The notes: generated from the letters alone by a model not told the origin. A DNA stretch of 64,000 nt from Panax quinquefolius (GCA_020205615.1 CM035160.1:10639821-10703820), one strand, 5' to 3'. Positions 24,863 to 37,924 are shown, counted from the stretch's first letter. Numbers and translations are program-made.

Positions 24863-25924
24863 CCAAAATTAGGTATACATCACCCATCTCGGGTCGCGAC
24901 TACATGGTACGTAATTTAAATACAACTTACTAATATAACTCGCCGTGGTAAATACTTATATAAACCGTGAGTTTGAATACAAATATTGTCTACTAGATAT
25001 TATACAAACTCAAAAGGAGTCCTCATTACAATTATTATCACACTATTTCACGTAATAAATGAGGACTACTAATGCTATCCTCCGACCATTACTCTGCTCC
25101 CCGACTCGTCCCAAATTTATATTCTCATTTCCTCAAGAGAATAAAGGAAAGAAAGGGTGAGCTCAACTAGCTCAAGAAGAAATATTACGACTAAGATAAT
25201 GCGTAATAAATTATCATTAGCCTTTCAACAATGTTAAACCGATAAAATATAATGAACATCAAGTTTAACTACAATGAATATGCAATCCATTAAAAGAGTC
25301 AAGTAGAAAATAAAATCTACTATCTTTTATGATTTTAAAAGGTTTTCATCATCATATAGCCGAGACTCACTTTTTAATAAATATTCCACATCATCGAATC
25401 ACCCCGCACTACTACCAAGGATATTCTTTAAGATCACGACCACAATTATTCACGCACTACGCCAAGAATATTTGTGTATTCATTAATGGTCATGATCATG
25501 CCAACAATCGCCCATCAATGCACTACTACCAATCGAGGATTTTTACCACATCATTTGTAACATTACTACCATGATTACAATCCGGTCAGTCTCTCGTCAT
25601 AATCATACCAAGTCCATCTATGCACTACAAAAGCCACGTATGACTTTCAAAATAATATAAAATACGAGGATGATGACAATGATATAAGAATTCAATAAAA
25701 CAAGTTCAAGAATTAATTTATCTAGAACCAATAACATCCAAATTATCAACATGATACCGCTTTAGAGAGTAAAATTCAAGAATGATCGAGAAGAATATTT
25801 CCATGAAAGATATCGATGAAACGCAAATATCAAGGATATTCCACTAATTTCATGGAGTATAAGTCAAAGTTTTAACCAACCGGGTATAATAAAGAATGGA
25901 ATAACAAAAGAAATCACCATGCAT

Positions 25925-26335
25925 GCGATAGATCAATGCATGTGTTTATTCCAATGTAATAATAAATAATCTAATCCAGTCCCGTGAAAAAACACATGCA
26001 TGTGATGTTCCAATGTAAATAATAAAGAATGGAACCAGTCCCATGAGAAAAACACATGCATGTGATATTCCAATGTAATAATAAAGATTTTAACCAGTCC
26101 TGTAAAAACACATGCATGTGATGTTCCAATGTAATAATAATAAAGATTTTAACCAGTCCTGTAAAACACATGCATGTGATGTTCCAATGTAATAATAATA
26201 AAGATTTTAACCAGTCCTGTAAAACACACGCATGTGATGTTCCAATGTAATAATAATAAAGATTTTTTAACCAGTCCTAAAACACACGCATGTGATGTTC
26301 CAATGTAATAATAGAAGAATGTCACCAAGTATAGG
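25925..26335 (-). repeat. 58-bp minisatellite in LTR B (3' LTR copy)
   Basis: About seven units, the central ones exactly 58 bp (gtaaaacacatgcatgtgat ... ttttaaccagtcct). They vary by a few bases and by 3-bp changes in the taa run. It lies in the predicted transcribed leader. Open reading frames across it only translate the repeat. Confidence 0.85.
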
Positions 26336-26599
26336 TAAACCACGATACAAAAGTTATTCCAATGTAATAATAAGCAATGGAATAACAACAGCTTTCTTCA
26401 TGAATAAGAAAGAATAACACCCCTTACTTTTGGTAGAGATTGAATACCGCAGAGTAGTAAGAAAAAATACTCTTCTTCTTTCTCTCTTATTCTCTCTATA
26501 CTTTCTCTCTCTATAGCTTGAATGAATTCGTGAAAATAATGAAGCACTAGCCTCTATTTATAGAAGATTTCTAGCTTAGCACCGCCATGTGAAAAGGCA

Positions 26600-26935
26600 A
26601 GGGCTGGCTCGAACCGGTGATGTGAAAAGAAAAGTGGTTCGACGCTCAGAATGTGAAACGACAAGTGGTTCGACGCTCAGAATGTGAAACGACAAGTGGT
26701 TCGACGTCTGTAATGTGAAACGACAAGTGGTTCTATTAACGTAAAGGTAATTACTATCGAAGGTAAATACTATCGACGAAGGTAATTACTATCGACAAAG
26801 GTAATTACTATCGACGAAGGTAATTACTATCGACGTAATTACTATTCACAAAGGTAATTACTATCGACGGAAGGTAATTATCTATTCACAAAGGTAATTA
26901 CTATCGACGAAGAGACTACTATCGATGACTTACTA
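26600..26935 (-). repeat. 31-bp and 19-bp tandem arrays upstream of LTR B TATA box
   Basis: 26600-26735 repeats a 31-bp unit built on 'gtgaaacgacaagtggttcg'. 26745-26935 repeats a 19-bp unit 'aaggtaattactatcgacg' about nine times. Both lie in U3 of the minus-oriented LTR. Confidence 0.83.
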
Positions 26936-27595
26936 TACATATGGGCCCCCATAAAATAATCAAACTTACCACAAACGCCTCATAATGCATTTTATATACA
27001 TCAAGGATCAATAAATATTACCACAAATCATTTTATTTTTAATCAACACATATTTAATCTTTCAACAATTATTAATCATTTATAACTTGTCGCCTCAATT
27101 ATTGATTTAATACTATAACATATTATACGTATGATACCGCGACAATAATCAATCAATAATATAAGAGATATGATGCAAAGAATTATCGTAGTAATAATCG
27201 AGCATAAATGAAAGTGACTTCACGTAAGATCAATAATCAATATCGTAGTGCTACTATACAACTACGCCAGACATCGCATTTTTTTACCACCGGTAGTTCA
27301 ACAGCTTTAATTCAGAATACCTCCGCCGTTATTTTTATAAAATATTTTTGTCGCTTTCTAACTACGCAATAATACTTCCGCTAGGGGTCCACTAATGATT
27401 GAGCCATCAGCATTTAATATTCCCCGACAAAAAAGAATATTCCCCACCAAACGAATATTTTATAACAACTTGCTTACTTTGCAAAATTTATAAATATTAC
27501 CCACAACTATAACATTATATCAAATTTATTCCATAATATTCAAAAATAATATTTATAGAAAATTCATCTTTATTTATAAAAGTCAGGGTCTTACA

Positions 27596-27607
27596 ACCTC
27601 CCTTCTT
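27596..27607 (-). promoter_or_regulatory. polypurine tract of B2
   Basis: The minus strand reads AAGAAGGGAGGT, directly before the 3' LTR; one base differs from the family A tract. Confidence 0.82.
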
Positions 27608-29060
27608 ATGAAATTTCTCTCTCAAATTAGGGTACGACTGGTATGTCAAGAGGTAAGGATACCTTGATTTCATTTCGCATTCTAACTCCCAAGTCATTTC
27701 TCAACATCGTGGTTCCTCCACAAAACTTCGACTTGAGGTATAACCTCGAGCGTAGAATATGTTCCTTCTTATCCAAGATTTGAACAGAACCTCTTCATAC
27801 GCCAAATCTTCCGCTATTTCGTCCTGGCTTAACTCAATAATATGGTTCGGTCTTTCACATATTTACGTAATATGGATATGTGAAAAAACGCGCATGAACA
27901 CGAGACATATTTCAAGTAAAGTCGAGTCTATAGCCACGCTCCTACTCGATCGAGGATTAAAATGGACCGATGAATCGAGGATTAAGTTTTCCTCTCTTTC
28001 CAAATCTTGTAACTCCTTTCCATGGAGCAACTTTAACAACACACGATCTCCTATATCGAATTCCACGCCCTTTCGATGAAGATCAAGATAACTCTTTTGT
28101 CGATTTTGTGAGGTTTTTATACGCTGTTTGATCGCTTCAATCTTTTCCGTAGTCATACGCATCAACTCCTCCGGCCCCAACAACGCTGCTTCACCCACCT
28201 CATCCCAAAGATACCGAGAACGACACTTTCTTCCATACAACGCTCAATGGAGCCATGCCAATACTTGCTTGATAACCGCTGTCAGAGGAAAACTCCACCA
28301 ATGGTAAGAACTTGTCCCAACTTCCTCAAATCAAGGACACAGTAGTCTTAATAGATCTTCAAGAGTTTGAATAGTCCTCTCCGATCGTCCGTCCGTCTGT
28401 CTCGAGGATGATATGCCGAAGCTAAATCGTAAGTCTGCGCTCATAGCTTTTTGCAAACTAACCCAAAATCGTGAAGTGAATCTTCGGTCTCGATCGTAAA
28501 CTATGGATACCGCAGATACCATGCAGCCTTACAATCTCGCTTATGTACATACGAGCAAGACGCTCAAGTGTATAAGTTTCTCAGATTTGAGAGAAATGAG
28601 CGCAGACTTGGTCAATCTATCAACAATGACCCAAATCGCATCAACGCCTTTGAAAACCTTAGAAGACCCCAGAATCGAAATCCATGGTAATGTGCTCCCA
28701 CTTCCATTCGAATTTCAAGTGGTTGCAATGGACCTTTTGGTACTTGATGCTCCGCTTAACTCGCTGACAAGTTAGACACCTCGAGATAAACAAATATATC
28801 TCTCTCTCTCATATCGCTTCCACCAAAATGTACGACTTAATATCATGATACATTTTGGTACTCCTGTGATGGATTGCAAATGGTGTGTCAGGCGCGCCCA
28901 TCATGATATTATACTTTAAATCGTGGTCGTTAGAACACAAAGTCCGGAGTCGACTCAAGTATTCCTTCTTCATCGATTCTTGCTTCCTATATAGCACCTT
29001 CTTGCACTTTCTTCCTCATACGCATCACCTCCGTGTCCAGAAGCTCGAGCAGCCTTTAAC
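27608..29060 (-). pseudogene. B2 integrase with chromodomain-like tail (broken)
   Basis: Integrase, minus strand. The tail with W-E-L-E-C-E-M and Y-P is encoded at about 27640-27700. The C-terminal domain is near 27930-28040. A 125-residue open stretch (27863-28240) includes a Y-G-R-K-C-R-S segment. The core segment (S-L-Q-K-A-M, then R-Q-T-D-G-R-S-E-R-T-I-Q-T-L) is at 28331-28522, and the zinc region near 28760-28900. The core is more legible here than in the A copies, but the gene is still split by frameshifts. Confidence 0.8.
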
Positions 29061-29194
29061 TTTATCGATTAAAGTCTGCCTCTACTCAGATACTCGCTTA
29101 TCATCACACGCGTCCCTCGAGTCTTTAACTCTATCTCCATCCTTTGCAAGTCACACAAAATGGGCCTCATACGACAATATCGCACTCAGATTTG

Positions 29195-29550
29195 CATACG
29201 ATCTTCTACTCAATGCGCCGCCACCACGCTCGCTTTTCCAGATGGTATCGATGGTACGATCATAATCTTTCAATAGCTCAAGCCAACGCCGTTGTCGCAT
29301 GTCGAGTTCCTTTTGAGTGAAGAAATATTTGAGGCTTTTACGATCCGTAAAGATCTCCACTTTCTCCCCATACAAGTAATGCCTCCAAATTTTAAGTGAA
29401 GATAACAAATGCTAACTCTAGATCATGAGTAGGATAATTCCTCTCATATTCTTTTTGAGTTGTCGCGAGGCATAAAGCTATAACTTTTCCATGTCAGATG
29501 AGAACACATCCCAACCTTTTGCCCAAGCATCATCAGAGATGACAAATCCT
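29195..29550 (-). pseudogene. B2 RNase H (broken, 85-residue piece open)
   Basis: An open stretch at 29151-29408 carries [31 protein letters not shown] and the closing A-L-S-R-R. The start (T-D-A-S type) is near 29528-29550 in another frame. It lies between RT and integrase. The domain is recognisable but the polyprotein is not continuous. Confidence 0.8.
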
Positions 29551-30480
29551 CCGAGCCGATGGTATATGTCGTAACAAAATAAATAAGTCTCCTCTCGAAG
29601 TTCTTGAAAACTCTTCTCACATTCTTCGCCTCCAACCGAACTTTCAGATCTTCCGAGTCACCGAAATAATCGGAGTAGCGATTCGAGAAAATCCTTCCAC
29701 GAAATCTCCGATAATAACCAAATAAACCGAGAAAGCTACGATTTCTATTACCATCGATTTAGGTTGTTCCCAACTTTTGATAGCTTCAATCTTTGCCGGG
29801 TCAATGATATTCCACGACTTGATACCACGCGCCCAAGGAATGCTACTTCTTCAAGCCGTAACTCGTGATTCTTCAACTCGCATAAAGCTTATATTCACGG
29901 CTTTTGGAGTGTCACCTCAAGTGTTGCTCATGATCTTCACTACTTTTGAATAAATAAGGATGTCATCAATAAAGACGACCACAAAGTGATCCAAATATTC
30001 CTCAATACTTGCTCATCATATCCATGAAGGCAAAGCAGGAGCATTAGTCAATCCAAAGGACACGACTAGAATTCATAATGCCCGCATCGAGTTCCGAAGT
30101 CACTTTTGAATGTCACGGCTCTAATCTTCAATCGGTGATATCCTAACGAAGATCAATCTTTGAAAAGAATTTGCTCCTTGCAAATCGGGTCAAACAGTCA
30201 TCAATACGCGGGCAATGGATACCTATTTTTGATGGTGACATGATTCAACTCCCGATAATCAATACAAAGTCGATACTCCCATCTTTCTTCTTCACGAATA
30301 GTAATGTGAGCACCCCAAGGAGAAGTACTAGACTAATAAAGCCAATGTCTAACAATTCCTCGCAGCTGGGTCTTTAACTCCTCAAGTTCAATAGAGCTAT
30401 TCGACATGGGCTTTTGAAATAGGTTTTGTACCGTTCAAGGTCGATACAAAATTCAATTTCACGCCTGGGGTAGGCCAGTA
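29551..30480 (-). pseudogene. B2 reverse transcriptase (broken)
   Basis: The catalytic F-I-D-D codons are at about 29957-29979. The thumb segment lies near 29650-29720. The N-terminal P-x-R-M-A-P-I-E-L area is at 30390-30470, and the S-P-W-G-A-x segment near 30305-30340. Short open stretches are separated by frameshifts. The sequence clearly parallels A1 and A5. Confidence 0.78.
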
Positions 30481-30990
30481 GTTCTTCTTCGGGAATACGC
30501 CGAAATTTATTAACAATAGAAATATCGCTCAAAACCGACGATTTTTTGTTTAAATCAGATACGAGCTAAGAAAGCTCGACATCCGCTTTTCAATAAACGA
30601 ATAGCTTTATGGGCTCGAGATGACCGTGATTGATTTTAATGGTTTGGTCGCTTGAATTCGCATAATAGGTCGATTAGAATATGAAAGCTAACAACCTTAC
30701 GAAAACAATCAATTTTTGTATGATAAGTAGTTAACCAATCAATCCTCAGAATCACGCCAAATGCAAGTATTTTTAATGAAATAAGATCGATGTGTAATGT
30801 GAGGGTACCGATTTGAACCAAACAAGACTTATAAACAAAGGATGTAATGAAGGTTTCTCCCAACTGAGTTTCCACAGATAAGTCAAAGTCTAATTTCTCC
30901 TGAGTCAAATTTAATCGATGAGCGCAAGTAGAGAAATAAAAGAATGGGTAGAACCCAGATCAAATAAAGTATGTACTTCATTAGAGTTTA
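30481..30990 (-). pseudogene. B2 protease region (broken, 90-residue piece open)
   Basis: The open stretch 30636-30908 covers L-D-F-D-L-S-V-E-T-Q-L-G-E-T-F-I-T-S, the 'ILAFGVILRIDWL' type segment and further residues up to the RT linker. The D-L-G active-site motif is encoded near 30943-30974, just outside that piece. It is the longest uninterrupted protease segment in the window. Confidence 0.75.
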
Positions 30991-32202
30991 TGATAAGCTT
31001 ACCCGTGATGACCTCATTCGGATTCCTCGCTTCTTCCGGGAGGTCACAACAAACGCCTCCTCAGACTACCGGGCTTTGAATTTTCCGACGGCCTTTGGTG
31101 CTCTCCATCCTAGTTGAATTTGTCTTCTGAAACGACAAAATCGAGCTAAGTGACCTTCTCTTCCACAATTATAACACGCTTTGACTACATGGCGCAGCTT
31201 GATCGATGTGTCCCTCTCCTCCGCATTTGAAGCATACGATAGTGGTCTTTCTCCTTCCTTAACAACGGTGTCAGTCGACGCCTTTCCATCATCATTGAAT
31301 CTCCTTTCTTGAAATGTCCATTCTATTGTTTTTGGCCCCGATTACCACCGGTGGTTACCATATCCGCCCGCTGATTCCTCCACGCTTGTTGTCACCGCTC
31401 GATGACTACTCTCCCGGTATTATAATTTTGCTTACCGCTTCTTTTTTAGTCAGGCTGACTCATTATCGCTACCCCACTAATCGAGCCCTATTTACAACAT
31501 CCTAAATACAAACACAGCTTTATGAGAAATAAGATGTCGACGATTCCCGCTTTCAAACCTCTTAAAAACATTCGCCATTCTTCTCTTTCATTATCCACCA
31601 AGTGGGACGAAACTGTGATAACTCCGCAAATTTTGCCTCAGATCATGACACTACCATATTGTTTTGTTCCAACTTGATAAACTCCACCTCCTTCATGTGG
31701 CTAATACTTTCAGAAAGTATTTGTCGCTGAATGTACCCCGAACTTCTCCCAAGATATCTTCAAGACAAAGAAGTCGAGTACGCTTTTACCGATTCCCACC
31801 AAGAATCCGCCTCCGCAAACATAAAGGCGCAAGTGGAACCTTTTGCTCCTCTGAGCATCCCAAGACATCAAATATCTTGGTAATCTGCTTTTATCCATGC
31901 TTCCGCCGTAAGTGGTTTTTGCTTCCCCTTAAACTCCGGTGGTCCCAGCCTTGAATTGTTTAATGCTATGACCGCCGAGAGTTTTCCGTGTTTCCACCCC
32001 ACGCTTTTGGATGAGTCGCCTCATCATTGCCAGCATAAATCGTGATAAAGCCTCCTAACATTTGATCATTCATCATTTGGTCAAGTTGTTGTTGTTTGCA
32101 TGAGGATTGTCGCCTTCCGATGCACATTATCCTCGATTATCGATATGTGGTGAATCAACGATCGCCAGTGCTCCATCATATTCTCAACATTCTCGATGTC
32201 AT
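30991..32202 (-). pseudogene. B2 gag (broken)
   Basis: Start ATG at 32202-32200, by alignment with B1. The core region around 31640-31900 shows E-F-I-K-L-E-Q-N-N and W-E-K. The two zinc knuckles are encoded at about 31202-31240 and 31150-31180. Frameshifts occur throughout. The leader 32203-32370 has no other feature. Confidence 0.77.
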
Positions 32203-32370
32203 TTTCAGACATCGCCACAAAACAAAAGGTTAATCGACATGTAACAAATTATCCCTATATTCCCACCAACCAATAAAATAAAGACATAAACTTAGTAGGT
32301 CATACTAACAAGGTATTCCCCCCTCCCTCCTAGTACTATTCTCACATCTTAGCCAGGATCATATCCCTAA

Positions 32371-32381
32371 GCTCGATACTA
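32371..32381 (-). promoter_or_regulatory. primer binding site of B2, altered
   Basis: The minus strand reads TAGTATCGAGC where TGGTATCAGAGC is expected. It stands between gag leader and LTR. Confidence 0.7.
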
Positions 32382-32384
32382 ACC

Positions 32385-35088
32385 GCGACGCCCCCAAAAT
32401 TAGGTATACATCACCCATCTTGGGTAGTCGACACATGGTACGTAATTTAAATACAACTTACTAATATAACTGCTGCTGTACAATACGATATAAACCGTGA
32501 GTTTAAATACAAATATTGTTCTACTAGATATTATACAAACTCAAAAAAAGAGTCCTCATTACAATTATTATCACACTATTTCACGTAATAGTGAGGACTA
32601 CTAATGCTATCCTCTGACCATTACTCCGCTCCCCGACTCGTCCCCAAATTATATTCTCATTTCCTCAAGAGAATAAAGGAAAGAAAGGGTGAGCTCAACT
32701 AGCTCAAGAAGAAATATTACGACTAAGATAATGCGTAATAAATTATCATTAGCTTCAACAATGTTAAACCGATAAAATATAATAAACATCAAGTTTAACT
32801 ACAATGAATATGCAATCCATTAAAAGAGTCAAGTAGAAAATAAAATCTACTATCTTTTATGATTTAAAAGGTTTTTCATCATCATATAGCCGAGACTCAC
32901 TTTTAATAAATATTCCACATCATCGAATCACCCCGCACTACTACCAAGGATATTCTTTAAGATCACGACCACAATTATTCATGCACTACGCCCAAGAATA
33001 TTTGTGTATTCATTAATGGTCATGATCATGCCAACAACTCGGCCCATCAATGCACTACGGCCAATCGAGGATTTTTACCACATCATTTGTAACATTACTA
33101 CCCATGATTACACCGGTCATAGTCTCTCGTCATAATCATACCAAGTCCATCTATGCACTACAAAAGCCATGTATGACTTTCAAAATAATATAAACATACG
33201 AGATGATGACAATGATATAAGAATTCAATAAAACAAGTTCAAGAATTAATTTATCCAGAACCAATAACATCCAAATTATCAACACGATATCGCTTTTGTA
33301 GAGTAAAATTCAAGAATATCGATCAAGAATATTTCATGAAAGATATCGATGAAACGCAAATATCAAGGATATTCCACTAATTTCATGGAGTATAGAAGTC
33401 AAAGTTTTAACCAACCGGGTATAATAAAGAATGGAATAACAAAAGAAATCACCATGCATGCGATAGATCGATGCAAAAGTTATTATTCCAATGTAATAAT
33501 AAATAATCTAAACAGTGTCCCAAATTCAACCATGATGTTCCAATAATATAAAGATGATATTCCATTCCAATGTAATAATAAAGATGGAACCAGTCCACAG
33601 AAAACACATGGATGTGATGATTCCAATGTAATAATAAAAAGATTTTAACCAGTCCTGTAAAACACATGTAAATGTTCCAATGTATCAATAAAGATTTTAA
33701 CCAGTCCTGTAAAACACATGTATGTGATGTTCCAATGTAATAATAATAAAGATTTTAACCAGTCCTGTAAAACACACACGCATGTGATGTTCCAATGTAA
33801 TAATAATAAAGATTTTAACCAGTCCTGTAAAACACACGTATGTGATGTTCCAATGTAATAATAGAAGAATGTCACCAAGTATAGGTAAACCACGATACAA
33901 AAGTTATTCCAATGTAATAATAAGCAATGGAATAACAACAGCTTTCTTCTTCATTAATAAGAAAGAATAACACCCCTTACTTTGGTAGAGATTGAATATC
34001 GCAGAAGTAAAGAATAAAATACTCTTCTTCTTTCTCTCTTATTCTCTCTATACTTTCTCTCTCTATAGCTTCAATGAATTCGTGAAAAATAATGAAGCAC
34101 TAGCCCTCTATTTATAGAAGATTTCTAGCTTAAGACCGCGCCATGTGAAAAGGCAAGTGGCTCGACGAATCGACGATGTGAAAAGAAAAGTGGTTCGACG
34201 CCAAATGTGAAACGACAAGTGGTTCGACGCCAGAATGTGAAACGACAAGTGGTTCGACGTCAGAATGTGAAACGAAAGTAATTCGATCAACGTATGGTAA
34301 ATACTATCGACGGTAATTACTATTCACAAGGTAATTACTATCGACGAAGGTAATTACTATCGACAAAGGTAATTACTATCGACGAAGGTAATTACTATCG
34401 ATTTCACAAGTAAATACTATCGACGAAGAATTACATATATACGGCCCCCATAAAATAATCAAACTTACCACACAAACGCCTCATAATGACACTTTTATAT
34501 ATATACATCAAGGATCAATAAATATTACCACAAATCATTTTATTTTTAATCAACACATATTTAATCTTTCAACAATTATTAATCATTTATAACTTGTCGC
34601 CTCAATTATTGATTTAATACTATATACATATTATATGATATGATAATATAACAATAATCAATCAATAATATAAGAGATATGATGCAAAGAATTATCGTAG
34701 TAATAATCGAGCATAAATGAAGACTTCACGTAAGATCAATAATCAATCAATATCAGCTACTACTATACCACTACGCCAGACATCGCATTTTTTACCACCG
34801 TAGTTCACAGCTTTTACTAATAATACCTCCGCCGTTATTTTTATAAAATATTTTTGTCGCTTTCGCTTTCTAATCCGATAATACTTCCGCAGGGGGTCCA
34901 CCAATGATCGAGCCATCATATTAATATTCCCCACAAAAAAATATTCCCCACCAAACTAATATTTTATAACAACTTTACTTTGCAAAATTTATAAATATTA
35001 CCCACAACTATAACATTATATCAAATTTATTCCATAATATTCAAAATAATATTTATAAAAATTCATCTTTTATAAATAAAATTAATTA
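32385..35088 (-). repeat. LTR B, 5' LTR of B2
   Basis: About 2.7 kb. It starts 'cgcgacgcccccaaaattagg'. The minisatellite is at 33440-33880, the 31-bp array at 34150-34280 and the 19-bp array at 34290-34430. The reversed TATA box is near 34110-34120. The right end is lost after 'tcatcttttataaataaa' (no '..gggtcttaca'). Confidence 0.83.
33440..33880 (-). repeat. 58-bp minisatellite in LTR B (5' LTR copy)
   Basis: Same unit as at 25925-26335 but with partly deleted units at the left (a unit near 33540 and one near 33660 are shortened). Unit number and edges differ between the two LTRs of one element, so the array has changed since insertion or was assembled imperfectly. Confidence 0.8.
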
Positions 35089-35148
35089 AGACTCAAGTCC
35101 ATCTATGTATTATAGCCATAGATGACTTTCAATAAAATATAAAATATG
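35089..35148 (-). repeat. Short displaced copy of LTR B sequence
   Basis: 'actcaagtccatctatg..gatgactttcaa' repeats the LTR B stretch near 33143-33190, out of place, filling the junction between LTR B (minus) and LTR A (plus). Confidence 0.6.
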
Positions 35149-37909
35149 GATATTTATTATTTTGAAATAGTAAGGGTTGATTTGATTAATGTGGATAGTT
35201 AAATGGAATAACAAGGTAAAATACGCAAATACTTCAAAATAAGCAAGTGGTTATAAAATATTCATTGTTGTCGGGAATATTCGTTTGGTCGTGAAATATT
35301 CTCATATCGTTTAGGAAATATATTATTATTAATGAAATTTAATTTTCTCTATTTATTATTTTAAAATGCAGCCATGTAATAAAATACCATATACTTCAAA
35401 AAGCAATTGGATGAAGAAAATCGACAAATATAAGTTGTTTAAAAATAATGTGGGGCCCCATAACAAAAGTATTACCGAAGAATACGACAAATATAAGTTG
35501 TTAAAATACTCTACTGGTTAAAAAAACACAAGAAGACACACAAGAAGACACCACACAATTATTGATTCTTACGTAAGAAGGCACTACTCAATAATGGTTA
35601 CAGTAATTACTGCTCAAAGATTTTTTTCGATTTAATAATTGATGCGTTGATATTTTATATCATTGTTGTTGTTTCAATAATCACATTACACAAGATTTTT
35701 CATTATCGAAGCAATAATTCATATTATCCTAATAATATTATTAGATAACATTATTGGCAATGTCTAGAAAGTTCTATCTCTAAGGAGAGGTTTGGTCACC
35801 TAATCATGGCTACCAAGAAGGAGAAATTCTTATCGAAAGCCCCTTCCTCGAACCGCCCGTTGGTTGTCAATATCATGATTCTCGTAATATTATTTGTGAA
35901 TAATTAATTATTGATTCATATGATGAGGAAAATATTAATTTTATGTGGATATAGATGGAAAAAATTTTAATGTGACAATTGTTGAAAATTAAAATTTTAT
36001 CTTTTTCTCGATAAAATAATTATTTAAATATATTATTATATTTTAATAATATAATAATGGTGATATTTTTACAACGAATGTGGGATATATGAGTATACGA
36101 GGAGGAAGAGTATTTTTTTGCAATAAATGTTTAAAACATGTTAAATATGCTCATGGACCCCATTTATCGAATCGAAATTTGATTATAAATTGTAAAATCG
36201 CCTGCTTGTGGATTTCTTTACCAATTTCTATTTTGAATTTGGAAAACTTTCTTCTGCAAAAGTTGTAGAGAATTGAATTTCCTATAAAAACACGTGAAAT
36301 TCGAATTTTCTGATGAAAGGGCTATTTATTATGAATTATTGAAGTTCAAGTTCAAATAATTAATTTTTGGAAGTTTAAAATATTTAAAATTAGAAAAACG
36401 TTTTTTTTACTTTTTCTAGAATGTGGCATGTGTTTGATGGCTGAAATAAGATTCTAGGCATGCGCTAGGAAAATTATATAATTATATTATTAATTTATTA
36501 AATTTTCTCCTTTCGTGTTCTAAGCAATTTCCTATAAATAAAGTGCATAGGTTAGAATTGAAAATCACACCGTAAATCAAGTTTTCTCTCTCTATATTAT
36601 CGAGCGTATTCTTGTGAGTATTTTGAGTATACTTTGAGTATTGTTAGATTTGCAAGTTCCTTCAAAGACTATATCCTAGATTCCAAATTGTAAGTACTAA
36701 TCTTTCGAGGTAAGGGATGTTATTTTCTTCTCAAATGATATTATTTCTTCAATATCATTATGTCAAATATTGGTTGAAACTTTTATCAAATTTGGAACTT
36801 TTTCATGCTCTGGGTTACTATTCATGAGTTACTATTCACGAGTTACTATTCACTATTCATGAAGTTACTATTCACGAAGTTACTATTCACGAGTACTATT
36901 CATGAAGTGAAAATGTTTTTTGGGAAATTTCTATCTTTTGGTGTCTGAGTTACTATTCACGATACTACTAAGACTATTCACGATACTGCACTATTCAATT
37001 AAAAATAAAATTTCTTCTTTTCATCCCAAATATCTATTCGGATACTAGCTTTGATCAGATCCATGTTTTGATCATTCTCGAATTTTACACCACTATGATT
37101 ATTTTTGAGGTATTTTTGAACATGGATAAAACAAAGTACTAATCCTTAATCCTTAATCCTTGTCATTTTGTTTCACCGGATTCGCTTTTTTAAAATATTT
37201 TTCATCATCCTCGCCTTAAATGATGATATTATTGAATATCTTCGGCCCAGAAGTGCAGATGAATGATTTTCAAGAATATCTTTGGTCAGAGTGCAAAGAT
37301 GAACAGTGTTTAGATGAACACGACTAATCGATGAATATCTTTGGCCCAGAGTAAAAGATGAATATTTGATTCCGTATGTATATTGATTGATGTTACAGTG
37401 ATAAAAGATAGATTTATGAACTTTTAAATTCATACATAAAGATAGTAGTTTGCATTCTCTACTTAACTCTTCTAATGAATTATTATTTCACCATGAATAT
37501 TGATTTAAAATTTGTTGTCTATCAGATTCTATTAGATTTTTCCTCGTCAAGACTAACGGTAATTTGTTGTATATTATCTTAGTCATAATATTCTTTATCG
37601 GGCTAGTTGAGCTCACCCTTTTCCTTTTTGTTCCATTTTTCTTCTCGTGAGGCGAGAATATAAAATGAGTACGAAGTCTGGGTATGGAATGAAGGTTTTA
37701 GAAAGAATTGTTTAGTAGTCCTCACCATTTTTGTAAAATAATGTATCAATAAATGTGATGAGGATTTATTTGAGTATAGATATTGTCCTGAAGATAATAT
37801 TTGTATTCAAACTCACGCTTTACTATTGTAATAATAAAGTTGTAGTTGTTTCGCATCATGTATCGACAACTCGTAATAGGTGATGTATACCTATTTTGGG
37901 GGCGCCACA
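35149..37909 (+). repeat. LTR A, 5' LTR of A4, rearranged in U3
   Basis: Begins at 'tatttattattttgaaatag', so the TGTAAGACCCC start is missing. Around 35320-35380 the LTR's own first bases (ttattattaatgaaattt) reappear. Around 35395-35510 the 'gatgaagaaaa..gacaaatataagttgtt' stretch is duplicated. TATA box 36533-36540; 14-bp repeats 36813-36905; 'caaagatga' repeats 37230-37360. It ends ..gggggcgccaca. Confidence 0.82.
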
Positions 37910-37911
37910 AA

Positions 37912-37924
37912 TTGGTATCGTAGC
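37912..37924 (+). promoter_or_regulatory. primer binding site of A4
   Basis: TTGGTATCGTAGC, two bases from TTGGTATCAGAGC (initiator-Met). It lies two bases after the LTR end, the closest match in the window. Confidence 0.8.

Larger units (their letters stand above)
24863..27595 (-). repeat. LTR B, 3' LTR of B2
   Basis: About 2.73 kb. The left terminus starts at 'ccaaaattagg' (last 9-10 bases missing). The right terminus '..cagggtcttaca' touches the purine tract at 27596. The reversed TATA box 'tatttata' lies near 26557. Between TATA box and U5 are the 58-bp array; upstream are the 31-bp and 19-bp arrays. Confidence 0.84.
24863..35088 (-). mobile_element. B2: full-length family B Ty3/gypsy element, degenerate
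   Basis: Minus-strand element of about 10.2 kb: 3' LTR (24863-27595), purine tract, integrase, RNase H, RT, protease, gag, primer site, 5' LTR (32385-35088). The coding part is clearly related to family A (same domain order and motifs). The LTR is different: it carries a 58-bp minisatellite and two shorter arrays. Both LTRs hold the same arrays, so the pair derives from one insertion. The outer ends are clipped, so no target duplication is visible. Confidence 0.85.

Noticed and set aside
26149..26388. Open stretches across the LTR B minisatellites (also 25971-26171, 33449-33938), giving repetitive proteins
   Set aside because: The residues simply translate the 58-bp unit; there is no start context and the same pattern appears in several frames. 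Repeat shadow, not a gene.
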